NCBI GenBank assembly: GCA_947561585.1
Contig: CANNZV010002608.1
Coordinates: forward strand, 27,015-91,014
Length of the DNA stretch: 64,000 bases
Origin: Caprella mutica
Taxonomy: Eukaryota; Arthropoda; Malacostraca; Amphipoda; Caprellidae
Reading direction: 5' to 3'
Part shown: piece after piece, positions 46,401 to 56,213 of the stretch
Layout of the letters: each line of letters begins with the position of its first letter
Numbering within the stretch: position 1 is the stretch's first letter
Translations under genes and position numbers: made by a program
The notes under the pieces: generated by a model
The model's database searches: none
What the model was told of the DNA's origin: nothing
What the model saw: the letters and a program-made list of their open reading frames with translations, nothing else

Positions 46401-47026
46401 GAATGTGCGTTCCGCGCAGCATAACGGTTAAGGACAAAGTGAAAAACATTCAATTACACATCTTTGGTGACGCGAGTGAATCCGGTCACGCTGCAGTAGC
46501 ATACTCTAGGGTAGAATTTGAGAACGGAATGATAAGTTGCACATTTATCCTAGGAAAAGCTAGAGTTAATCCTACGAAATATGTCAGTGTGCCAAGGCTG
46601 GAGCTAGTGGCGTCAACTTTGGTAGCGCGTCTGAGTCACAAATTACGCAAAGCTCTAAACACGGAGTTTCATGGGATCTATTTGTGGACGGATAGCATGA
46701 CTGTGTTGCGTTACTTACGCAATGACAGAATCAGATTCCATTCCTTTGTGGCTAATAGAGTATCCGAGATTAGAAGAAGGACATATATTAGTGAGTGGCG
46801 GTATGTAGATTCTAAAGCCAATCCCGCCGACGATGGATCTCGAGGTGTGTACTCAGATAGGTGGAGGGATGGACCGCAGTTCTTGAGAAAGAGTGAGAGT
46901 GAATGGCCTATGGAGAATGTTACGGTTGACGACGGAGATGATATAGAGTGTGGTGATCCAGAGGTACGAAAGTGCCATGTACTGAGAGCTGGGGCGATCG
47001 AAAGCTTTGTTGGGAGAATTGCCTAA
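43469..47026 (+). CDS. pol: BEL/Pao Gag C-part, protease, reverse transcriptase and RNase H
   Basis: The frame is open from 43469; the first ATG is 43565, and residues here count from it. Residues 1-160 are the conserved BEL Gag domain. Zinc knuckles lie at about 220-232 (CFHCAGAHRLDHC) and 253-284 (CFICLQPDHRAAVC, then CDRCNRYHH). The aspartic protease has LDPGS at 387-391, with Pro where Ser or Thr is usual, and DLMIGMN at 488-494. Reverse transcriptase spans about 640-830, with FTADVNAMF at 716 and the YVDD catalytic box at 798-801. RNase H has GDASE at 968, PRLEL at 1010, WTDS at 1041 and NPADDGSRG at 1086. TAA at 47024-47026 interrupts, but the frame continues with conserved sequence. 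It is in the same frame as the preceding and following parts. Confidence 0.93.
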   Translation, partial: ELAASNVRIGLPKHKIECFDGDATQYTIFKGSMAEIHRSDTLSYTEKLHYVYQHTSGEPRELVKGALYMDPKKVYEEIWKWFEEKYGAPEKIGSEFVDGLLNRNPVARDDVEGLKAYAVSLRLTKNVLDMIPHGRSELDHPKTIRALVSKLHFGLQEKWRVQSTEKKHELGEYLGYEDLIKFVEKAARTDSDPLYGKQAMQRASVEQLGKASQPRKRVVINAVSYGEDMAEENRREFREPHFNGEVRYRQSCFHCAGAHRLDHCRIFKQLEEDERQEVVRDKNLCFICLQPDHRAAVCSAPKVCDRCNRYHHTLLHREGRGVYQRNRGTSPNGNVGGSKTFYKEGRGRKVSLSVDAPEFQSKGPIKPGPRALDKQGHSGNRVLISRVSAEDGTSIGSMNVSPVVVKDKNGAEAVTSAFLDPGSAVSFCTTGFLDRLGVRKEDRHSVNLCTETMHDKRWEQTALVSGLMVRRKDEVEWLSLPPIYVVNRIPVSSCDVLGKGEIDSWEHLEGLGKRNVGSIDLMIGMNAPGVHEPLEIITAPRVGEPYAIRTRIGTCVMGLLGSNRFGRAVVNRVGMSVGEVRALIDGAFERGFEGMSEDKLGMSVEDERWVQIVEEGCKRIEGHYEIPLPLKDMSQRLPDSRCAALKRALGLRKKLENNKQLRDLYEESVNDMIEKGYAEKVVDGSRGKWYLPHFNVQRPDKPGKVRVVYDCAAKVQGVALNDLLLQGPDLATHLLEVLLRFREGSFAFTADVNAMFHQVRTQERCRDYLRFFWWDGGVLNGVLSEYRMAVHLFGATSSPSVANYALRRVADEAGGLSNSRAANALKENFYVDDCLVADCDRLALAKTAVELRDLCSSGGFDLRKFSSNIHEIEGQLGEGNEILTCHKVLGVTWDKCEDKLGIMTFDLDRRIKTRRELLGLVAKVYDPLGIAAPVVLQGRLIFQSIIRRDGVGGWDEKLVDVDIRRIDEWKSNLSMIEGMCVPRSITVKDKVKNIQLHIFGDASESGHAAVAYSRVEFENGMISCTFILGKARVNPTKYVSVPRLELVASTLVARLSHKLRKALNTEFHGIYLWTDSMTVLRYLRNDRIRFHSFVANRVSEIRRRTYISEWRYVDSKANPADDGSRGVYSDRWRDGPQFLRKSESEWPMENVTVDDGDDIECGDPEVRKCHVLRAGAIESFVGRIA

Positions 47027-48475
47027 AGATATTCTGATTGGATTAGGCTAGTTAGAGCTATAGCTTGGCTCACAAAATTTAGGGATCACATCGCCGGGTC
47101 TGTGGACAACGAGAATAGAAGTCTTTCGGTATGTGATCGTGAAAGAGCTGAAAAAACGATATTAAAAGCCATTCAGAGTGAGTGTTTTAGTGACGAATAT
47201 CTATGTCTGAAAAGGGGACAACAAGTTAGGAGGGATAGCAGCGTATTCAAGTTGGGAATCTTCATGAAAGATGAGTTGATTAGAGTCGGTGGGAGATTAG
47301 GCCAGTCGTTCTTGTCGTATGATCAGAAGCACCCTATACTTCTACCTTCTGATCACATTGTTACTTCATTAATTATAAGAGATGCTCATGTGAACGTTGG
47401 GCACATGGGAATCTCAACAGTGTTAGGATTTACAAGGGACAAATTTTGGATAGTGAGGGGCTATTCAGCAATACGGAAACAAATCAGAACCTGTCTAGTG
47501 TGTAAAAGAGTCCAAGGGAAACCTATTGAACAGAGAATGGCTGATCTTCCGGAATTCCGAGTAACCGATGGTGAACCTGCTTTCACCTATGTAGGCGTCG
47601 ACTGTTTCGGCCCTTATCACGTTGCATTCGGTCGAGGTAAGAAGAGAGCTAAAAGGTATGGCGTGTTGTTCACATGCATGACCATGCGGGCAGTGCATCT
47701 AGAAGTCGCGCAGGACTTATCAGCTGAGGCTATCATGCGAGCAATTAGAAGGTTCATGGCGAGACGAGGCAAGGTTAAACTCTTCTGCTCCGACAATGGT
47801 ACGAATTTTGTCGGGGCAAGAAGGGAGATTTTGGATACACTGGGCGCGGAATCTGTACGACACGAGTTGGGTGACCGGGGAGTTAGGTGGGAGTTCAATC
47901 CTCCGAGAGCTTCCCACTTTGGTGGCATATGGGAATCAGTAATAAAGACAGCTAGGCGTGTATTGGAAGCGGTAATGAACGGCAAAGTTTTCTCAGAGGA
48001 CTGCCTCGCGACAATGTTTTGTGAGGCAGAGGCCGTTATGAATAGTAGACCCTTGGTCATAGTCGGAGAGGATCCGGATGAAGATGTGCTGAGTCCTCAG
48101 AGGCTTCTCAATTTGGGGACATCAATGGACTACCAAGGTAAGGTACCGGACACAATACCAGAAGTCGTGAAAAGGTGGGTCCACATACAGAGTCTCGCTC
48201 AGCAATTTTGGAAGCGCTGGTGCCGAGAATATCGGAGCTCTCTTCAAGGAAGAGGTAAGTGGATCTCTAAAAGAACAAACGTAGCTATTGGAGACATAGT
48301 GTTAATAATAGATGAGACAGAGCAGAGGGGCCACTGGCCTATCGGACGAATAGAAGAGGTAAGAAAGAGTAAAGATGGTCTGGTCAGAAGCGTCACCGTC
48401 CGTGCGAAAGGACGAACGTATGAGAGACCAGTAGCGAAGCTGATAATGATGATTAAGAATCAGAGTTTGCCGTGA
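47027..48475 (+). CDS. pol: BEL/Pao integrase and C-terminal domain
   Basis: The frame continues directly from the TAA at 47024 with WIRLVRAIAW-type linker sequence. The nearest start-like codon is a GTG at 47102, so this part is expressed only as a polyprotein extension. Counting from 47102, the HHCC zinc-binding part lies at about 95-134 (DAHVNVGHMG, then CLVC). The DDE core has Asp at about 167 (VGVDCFGP), Asp at 231 (SDNGTNF) and Glu at 277 (GGIWE). A C-terminal domain (about 360-450, with VKRWVHIQ and GDIVLI) is typical of BEL integrases and may bind DNA. The stop TGA at 48473-48475 lies 54 bases before the 3' LTR. The catalytic triad is intact. Confidence 0.92.
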   Translation, partial: RYSDWIRLVRAIAWLTKFRDHIAGSVDNENRSLSVCDRERAEKTILKAIQSECFSDEYLCLKRGQQVRRDSSVFKLGIFMKDELIRVGGRLGQSFLSYDQKHPILLPSDHIVTSLIIRDAHVNVGHMGISTVLGFTRDKFWIVRGYSAIRKQIRTCLVCKRVQGKPIEQRMADLPEFRVTDGEPAFTYVGVDCFGPYHVAFGRGKKRAKRYGVLFTCMTMRAVHLEVAQDLSAEAIMRAIRRFMARRGKVKLFCSDNGTNFVGARREILDTLGAESVRHELGDRGVRWEFNPPRASHFGGIWESVIKTARRVLEAVMNGKVFSEDCLATMFCEAEAVMNSRPLVIVGEDPDEDVLSPQRLLNLGTSMDYQGKVPDTIPEVVKRWVHIQSLAQQFWKRWCREYRSSLQGRGKWISKRTNVAIGDIVLIIDETEQRGHWPIGRIEEVRKSKDGLVRSVTVRAKGRTYERPVAKLIMMIKNQSLP

Positions 48476-48529
48476 GATATGAACCGTATTGAACGGATAG
48501 AGTAGGTGAACAGAGTTCAAAGGAGGGAC

Positions 48530-49418
48530 TGTAAATTGCGAATGCAATTTGTTGGGCGCATGACTCGCCACGAGATGGCGTTGTTGTTTAACGTAGTCCA
48601 CTTGTTCTTCGCTTCTATGCTTGGTGTTTGTGTGTAACTGGTTGTCCAGTGTTAAATTAGTGCTTGAAGCGAAGAATGTGTGACGCTTTCAGATATAGGT
48701 TGTTTAGACTGATCTTCTTTGTTATTTGTTTCAGGAAAAGGTGTGACTTTAGAATTTAGTTTGTCGTTTGAAGTATTGTCGAGTTGAGTAATTTTATAGA
48801 TAGATAGTGATTCTACAGTCGAGCAATTAATGTACATGCCTTTTAATACCCTGTGTATAATTTTCTGGTGGGACAGATGAAACTGGTCAACTTGCCGGCT
48901 GGCTAGTCTGGATTAAAAACTTCGGGTAAGCAGAAGGTGTAATGCGAATGTAGGGTGAATACATTTAAAACTGTACTATGAATGAATTAGGAGTGTGAGA
49001 GTGTAGCATTACCACAACATTGAGCCTATGAACCATCACTTATTTTTTGAGTCACTATACCTATCGTAAATACAGTAGGTCACGCTATTTGTTTTTAGCC
49101 ACCTGGCGGTCATTTTCTATAGAACTAATACGTGCCATTTTAACGCCAATAAATTACTTTTTTAAGATGTAGTTTCGGCATCTGCCTTAATTTAGCTAAT
49201 TTTACATTTACGTGAATTCTTTTGTATTTTAGCGTGCATTTTAATAAATAATGTCAGTGTGATGAACTTTTTAGATTTTGTGTACTATTTTAGATTTTAT
49301 ATACTATTTTAGATTTTTACTTTACAGTACCGAACGAGTCTAGGAGTCACTGTACATGATGTGTGAATAAATAGACCAACTGGTCACTGAGTTTCACTAC
49401 CCTCCCCCACCAGAAACA
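48530..49418 (+). repeat. BEL/Pao 3' LTR
   Basis: It has the same 889-bp length and boundaries as the 5' LTR, offset by exactly 7952 bases. TTAAT follows directly. Confidence 0.95.
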
Positions 49419-49500
49419 TTAATTAAAAATAGTTCAACTTTAATTTTAAAAAGTTCAAGTTTAATTTGAAAAAAATGAACTTTAATTTAAAAAATGAAAT
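49419..49500. repeat. about 21-bp AT-rich array, right half
   Basis: It continues the array at 40378-40577 on the far side of the BEL element (AGTTCAACTTTAATTTTAAA-type units). Confidence 0.75.
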
Positions 49501-49661
49501 TCTACGAGCCCTAGATATCACACATAGAAAGCTCTGCACTAATATCATTATATTAGTAATGGGAGGGAATGAGATCATGAGAATAGTGAAATGAGAGAAA
49601 TGAGAATTTAGTGAGAGGAGAGAATTCAGATGAGAGAATTGAAATGATAGAAGTGAGCAAT

Positions 49662-50047
49662 GGAAGATTATGGTGGGTAATGAATGATTATGGTGGGCAA
49701 TGAATTATTATGGTGGGCAATGAATTATTATGGTGGGCAATGAATTATTATGGTGGGCAATGAAAGATTATGGTGGGTAATGAAAGATTATGGTGGGCAA
49801 TGGAAGATTATGGTGTGCAATGAAAGATTATGGTGAGCAATGAAAGATTATGGTAGGCAATGAAAGATTATGGTGGGCAATGGAAAATTATGGTGGGCAA
49901 TGAAAGATTATGGTAGGCAATGAAAGATTATGGTGGGCAATGGAAGATTATGGTGGGCAATGAAAGATTATGGTGGGAAATGAATTATTATGGTGGGCAT
50001 TGTAAGATTATGGTGGGCAATGAAAGATTATGGTGGGCAATGAATGA
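49662..50047. repeat. 20-bp tandem array, about 19 copies
   Basis: The unit is ATGGTGGGCAATGAAAGATT with variants (GAATTATT, GGAAGATT). The 64-codon frame at 49920 arises from it and is not a gene. Confidence 0.93.
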
Positions 50048-50090
50048 TTCAAAAAGTAAGACATATAGAACATTTAGGCTGCAGTTCATC

Positions 50091-50470
50091 GGGGCCCCGT
50101 GGACGGGTGGTTAGCGTACCGGCTACGCAACCAAAAGACTCAGGTTCGATTCCCTGCCCAGGCGAAATAAAAAAAATGCTAGAAGAGCAAATAAATAAAA
50201 AGGCTCATGCGTTCTGAAGGGAAGCCAAAGCTGCGTTAATAAAACGCGAAGAAAGAAGAAGTAAAAGGAGCGCGTGTTAGACTCTATTGAATTAAGGGAA
50301 AATAGAAATTAATTGAAAATAGAACGTGATGGGGAAATAGAAAAGTAATTGAAAATAGAAATACAATAAGAGGTGAATATAAAAATGATGTGAAAAAAAA
50401 ATGAAAATATGAATTAAGTGAACATTGGAAGTAATTGAAAAAGAAAGAAAAAAAGGTAGAAAAAACACTT
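50091..50470 (+). mobile_element. SINE-like unit: tRNA-like head and purine-rich tail
   Basis: The head (about 50091-50164) has A box TGGACGGGTGG and B box GGTTCGATTCC. It is followed by about 300 bases strongly enriched in A and G on the plus strand. A related unit lies inverted at about 53110-53550, and both are preceded by ATATAGAACATTTAGGC. This fits a pol III-derived retroposon, although no clean target duplication was found. Confidence 0.6.
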
Positions 50471-50930
50471 TTGTCAAAGAAAATTACTCAGATTGCAGTT
50501 TTTTAAAACCTTTTGTAGTTCAGCTAACCACTAAACGTGATCACAATAATCCTTGAGTTGTAAATAACCTTGACCTTTGAACTGATCACTTCCATAATTC
50601 AACTAAATGGTTCCTGGATATTGACTAATCCTAATACCAAATATCAGACTATATGGTTGAATTCTTTGTGAGTTATGCAAATAAAAAAATTCATTAATAA
50701 ATACAGACTAAGGCATAATCTTCCGCCAATTGCGAATGAAATAATAATTTTTAATTGTGAAATTCTCAATATACTTTACAGCTGAAGATAAAATTAATAT
50801 TTTAGTCTACGGTATACGAAACCAGTATTTGATTTGTTTAAATATTTCTCGAGTGCTCTCCAAAATATTCTAAATAAATAAATTTCTCTATCAGAATATT
50901 TAACATTAAGTATAAGTTCCAATCAGTTTC
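50471..50930. other. AT-rich spacer
   Basis: Contains one CTACGGTATACGAAACCAG motif (about 50803), related to motifs at 21080, 27990 and 55705. No gene seen. Confidence 0.4.
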
Positions 50931-50933
50931 TAC

Positions 50934-51283
50934 CAGGCACTTGGTGGCCCAGTGGTTTGTGTTCTAGCCTCCACCCGAAGAGACTCGGGTTCTAATCCAG
51001 TTGAGGACTTGGAACTTTTTCATTCTATTGGCATTTTAATAATAAGAAATATATTGAGTTCAGAGTGACGTCACAGAGTTAAACAGGTAGAAATATTTCA
51101 TAGGTGATTTTCGTAGCATGAATACACAGTTTATCGAATAATTTCTAATTAATTGTTCTTTAGGGTGAAAATCGTAAGAAATGAACTGAATTTTCACCCT
51201 TAAGATCTCAAGTTCATTTGCAAACTATTTTCTATTTTTCTGAGATCGAAGAAACTGTCAGTAAAAATTACACATGGAATATA
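50934..51283. repeat. tRNA-like unit and dispersed AGGGTGAAAATC repeat
   Basis: A plus-strand tRNA-like segment (about 50934-51010; A box TGGCCCAGTGG, B box GGTTCTAATCC) is followed by GAGTTCAGAGTGACGTCACAG. The palindromic AGGGTGAAAATC ... GAATTTTCACCCT word then follows at about 51160-51203. The same words recur near 23690, 26405, 39728, 53648 and 62695. Confidence 0.55.
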
Positions 51284-51360
51284 CAGGGTGTCTCAATAAA
51301 TGTAACAGATATGAAATGCCATAATTAATAAACTTAAAACTTAACATATTAACGATCCAC
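51284..51360 (+). mobile_element. orphan mariner-like end
   Basis: TA then CAGGGTGTCTCAATAAATG marks a Tc1/mariner-type terminus, but the 49-bp array starts within 80 bases and no partner end follows. Truncated. Confidence 0.5.
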
Positions 51361-51365
51361 TAATA

Positions 51366-52552
51366 ATTCAACCTTATTGTATCGTCCTAACTAGACACAA
51401 TAGAAAGGTACCAGACTTACCCTTTTTGTATCGTCCTAACTAGACACAATAGAAAGGTACCAGACTTACCCTTATTGTATCGTCCTAACTAGACACAATA
51501 GAAAGGTACCAGACTTACCCTTATTGTATCGTCCTAACTAGACACAATAGAAAGGTACCAGACTTACCCTTATTTTATCGTCCTAACTAGACACAAAAGA
51601 AAAAGGTACCAGACTTACCCTTATTGTATCGTCCTAACTAGACACAATAGAAAGGTACCAGACTTACCCTTATTGTATCGTCCTAACTAGACACAATAGA
51701 AAGGTACCAGACTTACCCTTATTGTATCGTCCTAACTAGACACAATAGAAAGGTACCAGACTTACCCTTATTTTATCGTCCTAACTAGACACAAAAGAAA
51801 GGTACCAGACTTACCCTTATTGTATCGTCCTAACTAGACACAATAGAAAGGTACCAGACTTACCCTTATTGTATCGTCCTAACTAGACACAATAGAAAGG
51901 TACCAGACTTACCCTTATTGTATCGTTCTAACTAGACACAATAGAAAGGTACCAGACTTACCCTAATTGTATCGTCCTAACTAGACACAATAGAAAGGTA
52001 CCAGACTTACCCTTATTGTATCGTCCTAACTAGACACAATAGAAAGGTACCAGATCTACCCTTATTGTATCGTCCTAACTAGACACAATAGAAAGGTACC
52101 AGACTTACCCTTATTGTATCGTCCTAACTAGACACAATAGAAAGGTACCAGATCTACCCTTATTGTATCATCCTAACTAGACACGATAGAAAGGTACCAG
52201 ACCTACCCTTATTGTATCGTCCTAACTAGACACAATAGAAAGGTACCAGACCTACCCTTTTTGTATCGTCTTAACTAGACACAATAGAAAGGTACCAGAC
52301 TTACCCTTATTGTATCGTCCTAACTAGACACAATAGAAAGGTACCAGACTTACCCTTATTGTATCGTCCTAACTAGACACAATAGAAAGGTACCAGACTT
52401 ACCCTTATTGTATCGTCCTAACTAGACACAATAGAAAGGTACCAGACCTACCCTTATTGTATCGTCCTAACTAGACACAATAGAAATGTACCAGACTTAC
52501 CCTTTTTGTATCGTCCTAACTAGACACAATAGAAAGGTACCAGACTAACCCT
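51366..52552. repeat. 49-bp satellite, about 24 copies
   Basis: The unit is TTATTGTATCGTCCTAACTA followed by GACACAATAGAAAGGTACC and AGACTTACCC. A variant pair (TTTTATCG with ACAAAAGA) recurs at 51571 and 51769, four units apart, showing block duplication; one unit has two extra bases. A second block occupies 63529 to the window end, and a single reversed unit is at 23129-23175. Confidence 0.97.
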
Positions 52553-53100
52553 CTAGATAAATATATATAATGTTTATTAGTTAACTATTATTTTAATTGT
52601 TCTCCATGATACCTGCATGTACACCGACATGTGAAGCAATCTAAATATACTAGAGCCTACCTTACATTATATAACAATATTTATATTATATCTTTTATTA
52701 AATTAGACATCCATTCATTACTTTAAAATGATAATAAAAATGGAAAATGCGTTGAGATTTACTAATTAAATTACTTCATTTTCTTTCTATTAATGAATGC
52801 TTTATTTCATTCCTGCTCAAACATGTATAATTTACCTCATTATTTGTATCCAGTAACACTGACTAACTTTATACTGTTATTATGAGTACAATTTGAATTG
52901 AAAATGTTCTCTGTAGCAATATTATTCCATATTGATTAGTTCATATCGTTCAAATTCATTTTCATATTCATATATATTAAAGTACAAAATTGGTTAACTG
53001 AATAATAAAGAAATAATTTAAATTATTTAACTGTATTTACAATTACTATAAGGAAATTTCATTGGAATCTGAGAACTTTTTATTAAAAATTAAGTATTGA
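52553..53100. other. AT-rich spacer
   Basis: No gene, array or element end recognised. Confidence 0.45.
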
Positions 53101-53109
53101 AGTTTTTAT

Positions 53110-53550
53110 TACTTTTACAAAAGGGTGTTTCCTCCTACCCTTCTCTTCTTTCTTCTTTCCATTTTCCTCTCTTCTTTACTTTAGTATCTTTTCTTTCTTC
53201 TTTACTTTCTAATCTATTTTTTTCGTTCTTGTTCTTTTTTTCACATCATTTTTATGTGTCTCACGCCACATATTTTTCACATATTTTTTTTTTTTGTGTG
53301 TCCTCTTCTTTGTGTTTTACGCCTCATTTACCTGTCATCACATCCAGATTTTAGTGTTTCACGCCACTAATCTCTTAGACATTTATCATTATATCACATC
53401 TCTCAATAACCTCTGTTACATTTTTTATATTTGCTTCTCTGTAAGTTTTTCCATTTCTTCGCCTTCTCCTGGAATCGAACCTGGGACTTTTGGTTGCGAT
53501 GCTAGCGCGCTATCCACTCCGCCGGGGAGCTCCAATGACTATCTGCCTAA
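53110..53550 (-). mobile_element. SINE-like unit on minus strand
   Basis: The head (about 53464-53533) has A box GCGGAGTGGAT and B box GGTTCGATTCC. The lower-coordinate side is pyrimidine-rich on the plus strand, that is purine-rich on the element's strand. It shares CGCAACCAAAAG and the upstream ATATAGAACATTTAGGC with the unit at 50091. Plus-strand open frames of 85-100 codons here are low-complexity shadows. Confidence 0.6.
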
Positions 53551-53716
53551 ATGTTCTATATCTGTTGCTTTTTTTCAGAAATTAGAGTTAATTTGAATTA
53601 ATATTTTCTGTACCTTTTTGATAAGGGTCAATATCCTATTTATTTCCACTGATTTTCACCCTTGTGGATTTTTAAAGTCGTATTCATGCTACTGACATTC
53701 AATGTTATAATCCATA

Positions 53717-55747
53717 CTGTATTAAGAGAAGAGTTTGTTCGTATGTCTGTCTGGAGCTACTAATGAATATTATTGTGGCAGTATCTTGACTACGGGTCAT
53801 GACAATTAATGAAGATATTAAAAAAACTGTGGAAATTTCAGCCCTCGACGGGAATCGAACCCGGGTCATCAGATTCAGAGTCCGATGCGTTAGCCACTAC
53901 ACCACGAGGCCTTGTTAGAATATGGAAATAAACATATATTAGTGTTACTAAACTCCAAATACCTGAATTAAACTGAATTAGGTGAGGAATATGGAATCGC
54001 TAGAAAGAGCTGATTTAAAAAGGTTGTAATTCGTAGACTATCATTGCTATAAGATTGAAATAGGTTTCATTTTGAAGATAATAATTCCAAGATTCATTTC
54101 ATAATAAATTTAGCATTACATGGCCACTACCAGACTCAATTAGCTTATCAAGATGAAATTTTTTATTTTTATCACATTTTGTATAGAGTATTAGCATGGG
54201 TAGCCGAAAAATAAAGTCAAATTAATGGGGCTGTAATTTGTAAACTATTATTGCTAGAAGATAAAAAAAGGATTAATTTAAAAGAGGAGAATCTCAAATT
54301 TAATTTGACATCATTCATACATGAAGAGTATATAAAGGCACATCAATAGAGCTTTAGTTTCATTAGCGGTTTATTATCCCACGTAATGCACAATTAACAG
54401 TGGAATAGAGAAAAATTATCCTGTGGAGATGTTTGAAAATGAATCCGTGATCACTACAATTTATCGATTTTAGGTAAGATATGGAAATAAATAAAATAAT
54501 AATTGAATGATATTACGTCACGTGATATGTCCACGGTGAAGTACATAATTCGAATAAAAGAAATTCAGGCCATGAAAAACAACAAGGACAGAAACATCAG
54601 TAACATGGTTAGAGAAATTTATTTATCTGTGATTAAAAGAAATGAGTGAGAAAATTATCTGCTGAGACATAGATGAAGAAAACTTTTTTCATTTAATCAT
54701 TACATGTTATGTAGCACATTTATTTGACACCGTTTAAAATGGTATACCATCAAGTACCCATGCTGATACTCTATACAGAATGAGATTAAAATAATGTTTT
54801 TCGTCTTGATGAGTTTATTGAGTCTGGTGGTGGTCATGTAATGCTTAATTTATTATGAAATAAAATTTGGAATTCTTATCTTCCAAATAAAACCTATTTC
54901 AATCTTCTAGCAATAATAGTTTACAAGTTACAACCATTTTAAATCGGCTATGTTTTTTTGCGGACACCCTGTATTAAACCAAAGAATGATAAGGGAAGTA
55001 TAAAATTCATACATTATTTTCACCATCGAATTAATTTGTAATCAATATAATTATTAGTGTAGTTACCACATACAATTTTAAACAGAAACAATAACCAATT
55101 AAGAGTAAAGACAGTGGAACATTTCATCCATGTACGTTAGATGATGCGTCTGAATATGTGTTTCCATTAAAAGTTAAATCTTGTGAATAATAATTTGATA
55201 CTGATAATTTAATAATAACATTTTTCAATTAGAGTTTTCAACCCTTATTAACAATTTAACGCCAATGCATCTCACACGTTGATTGTTATAATATAGTCAA
55301 TGAGAAAAATATATTAAAAAAGATGGAGAAGTAAATCAACAACTGGTCTCAATTACCGTAGATTTTACGGTTAACAAACTGCTATTTTTATTTGTTATTG
55401 ATTTATCAATATTTTCTTTTCTGCTTAATATATGTACAAATTTTGCACTAAATTTTGCTCTATATCTATGCTTTCTGTATTTCTCTTTTTATTTTATGTT
55501 ATTTAAAGCAAGAGCTACCAATCAGTCAAAATGATTGTTTCTCTGTTCCTTACAGTTAACAAATTATTTTTTGATTGTTTGTCAACGGGAATTCTATATT
55601 AGTAAGAAGTAATTTAAACTCAATGTTGCAGTTTATTTTGTTTGAAGCTTTCGAATAGAAAGAAATTCTATTCTTCATCTGAGATGTGAAAAGTAAATCA
55701 AATACTGGTTTTAATTACCGCAGACTTTTGACAATAAGTTTCTTCAC
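53717..55747. repeat. repeat A', inverted copy of 21054-23130
   Basis: Contains, in reverse, the CTG tRNA-like sequence, the mariner-like foldback (about 53999-54971, left terminus degraded, right terminus CGGACACCCTG-TA intact) and both CTACGGTAATT motifs (as AATTACCGTAGA at about 55355 and AATTACCGCAGA at about 55714). Confidence 0.85.
53840..53911 (-). tRNA. tRNA-Gln(CTG)-like sequence
   Basis: Inverted counterpart of 22933-23004. Acceptor GGCCTCG with CGAGGGC (one G-G mismatch), anticodon arm TCGGA/TCTGA with loop CTCTGAA (anticodon CTG) and perfect B box GGTTCGATTCC. A T run follows about 13 bases downstream. Likely a repeat-borne copy. Confidence 0.65.
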
Positions 55748-55752
55748 ATATT

Positions 55753-55882
55753 TGCTAAAGTGTAAGAGGGACCTTTGCAGTAATGATAAATAACATTTCA
55801 AAGTTATTAAAGCTAAGATATAAAGGGTAGTTTCTTTACCATCTGGGAAAATATTTCACTGTCACTCTATATAATAACATAG
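55753..55882. repeat. segment matching 20926-21053 in direct orientation
   Basis: See 20926-21053. It adjoins repeat A' but is in the orientation opposite to A', implying local inversion at a CACATAT junction. Confidence 0.7.
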
Positions 55883-56213
55883 TTAATATTAAAATATTTT
55901 ATTTATTATATTTTTATTCTCTTTTTATATATTTTCACAATACAATACAAACAGATAACAGATAACTCTAAAAAATTCGAAGTAATTCCAATGCTGCTCA
56001 AAGAGTTATCACAAACTATTTATCAAATACAATAAACTATTAAATGTTAACATGAAGTGTGACACTCTAATTACAAACTCTCATCTAACAAAGCTCTTTT
56101 CATTGCCCTGAATGTGACACTATATTGTCACAGTTATACGGAGTTAATTATAGAACAAAATAAGTAGTGAGTGAAGAAAATTAGTGAAGAGGTTAAAAAG
56201 TTGTGAAAAACTT

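Larger units (their letters stand above)
40578..49418 (+). mobile_element. BEL/Pao LTR retrotransposon, 8841 bp
   Basis: Two 889-bp LTRs (40578-41466 and 48530-49418) begin TGTAAATTGCG and end AGAAACA. TTAAT is duplicated on both sides (40573-40577 and 49419-49423). The internal region encodes gag, aspartic protease, reverse transcriptase, RNase H and integrase in that order, the BEL/Pao arrangement, all in one plus-strand frame. The frame has two in-frame stops (TGA 43466, TAA 47024). No env-like gene follows integrase. A purine run AAAGGAGGGA just before the 3' LTR fits the polypurine tract. I could not identify the primer-binding site. LTR near-identity indicates recent insertion. Confidence 0.95.

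Noticed and set aside
48302..48837. Minus-strand frames in the BEL 3' end and LTRs (61-100 codons, repeated in both LTRs)
   Set aside because: They are duplicated only because the LTRs are duplicated, lie antisense to integrase or in non-coding LTR sequence, and show no domain.
51366..52552. CRISPR-like array
   Set aside because: The 49-bp units are contiguous with no variable spacers, there are no cas genes, and the context is eukaryotic.
53097..53596. 85- and 100-codon plus-strand frames rich in Phe/Ser
   Set aside because: They read the pyrimidine-rich strand of a SINE-like tail and the complement of its tRNA-like head.
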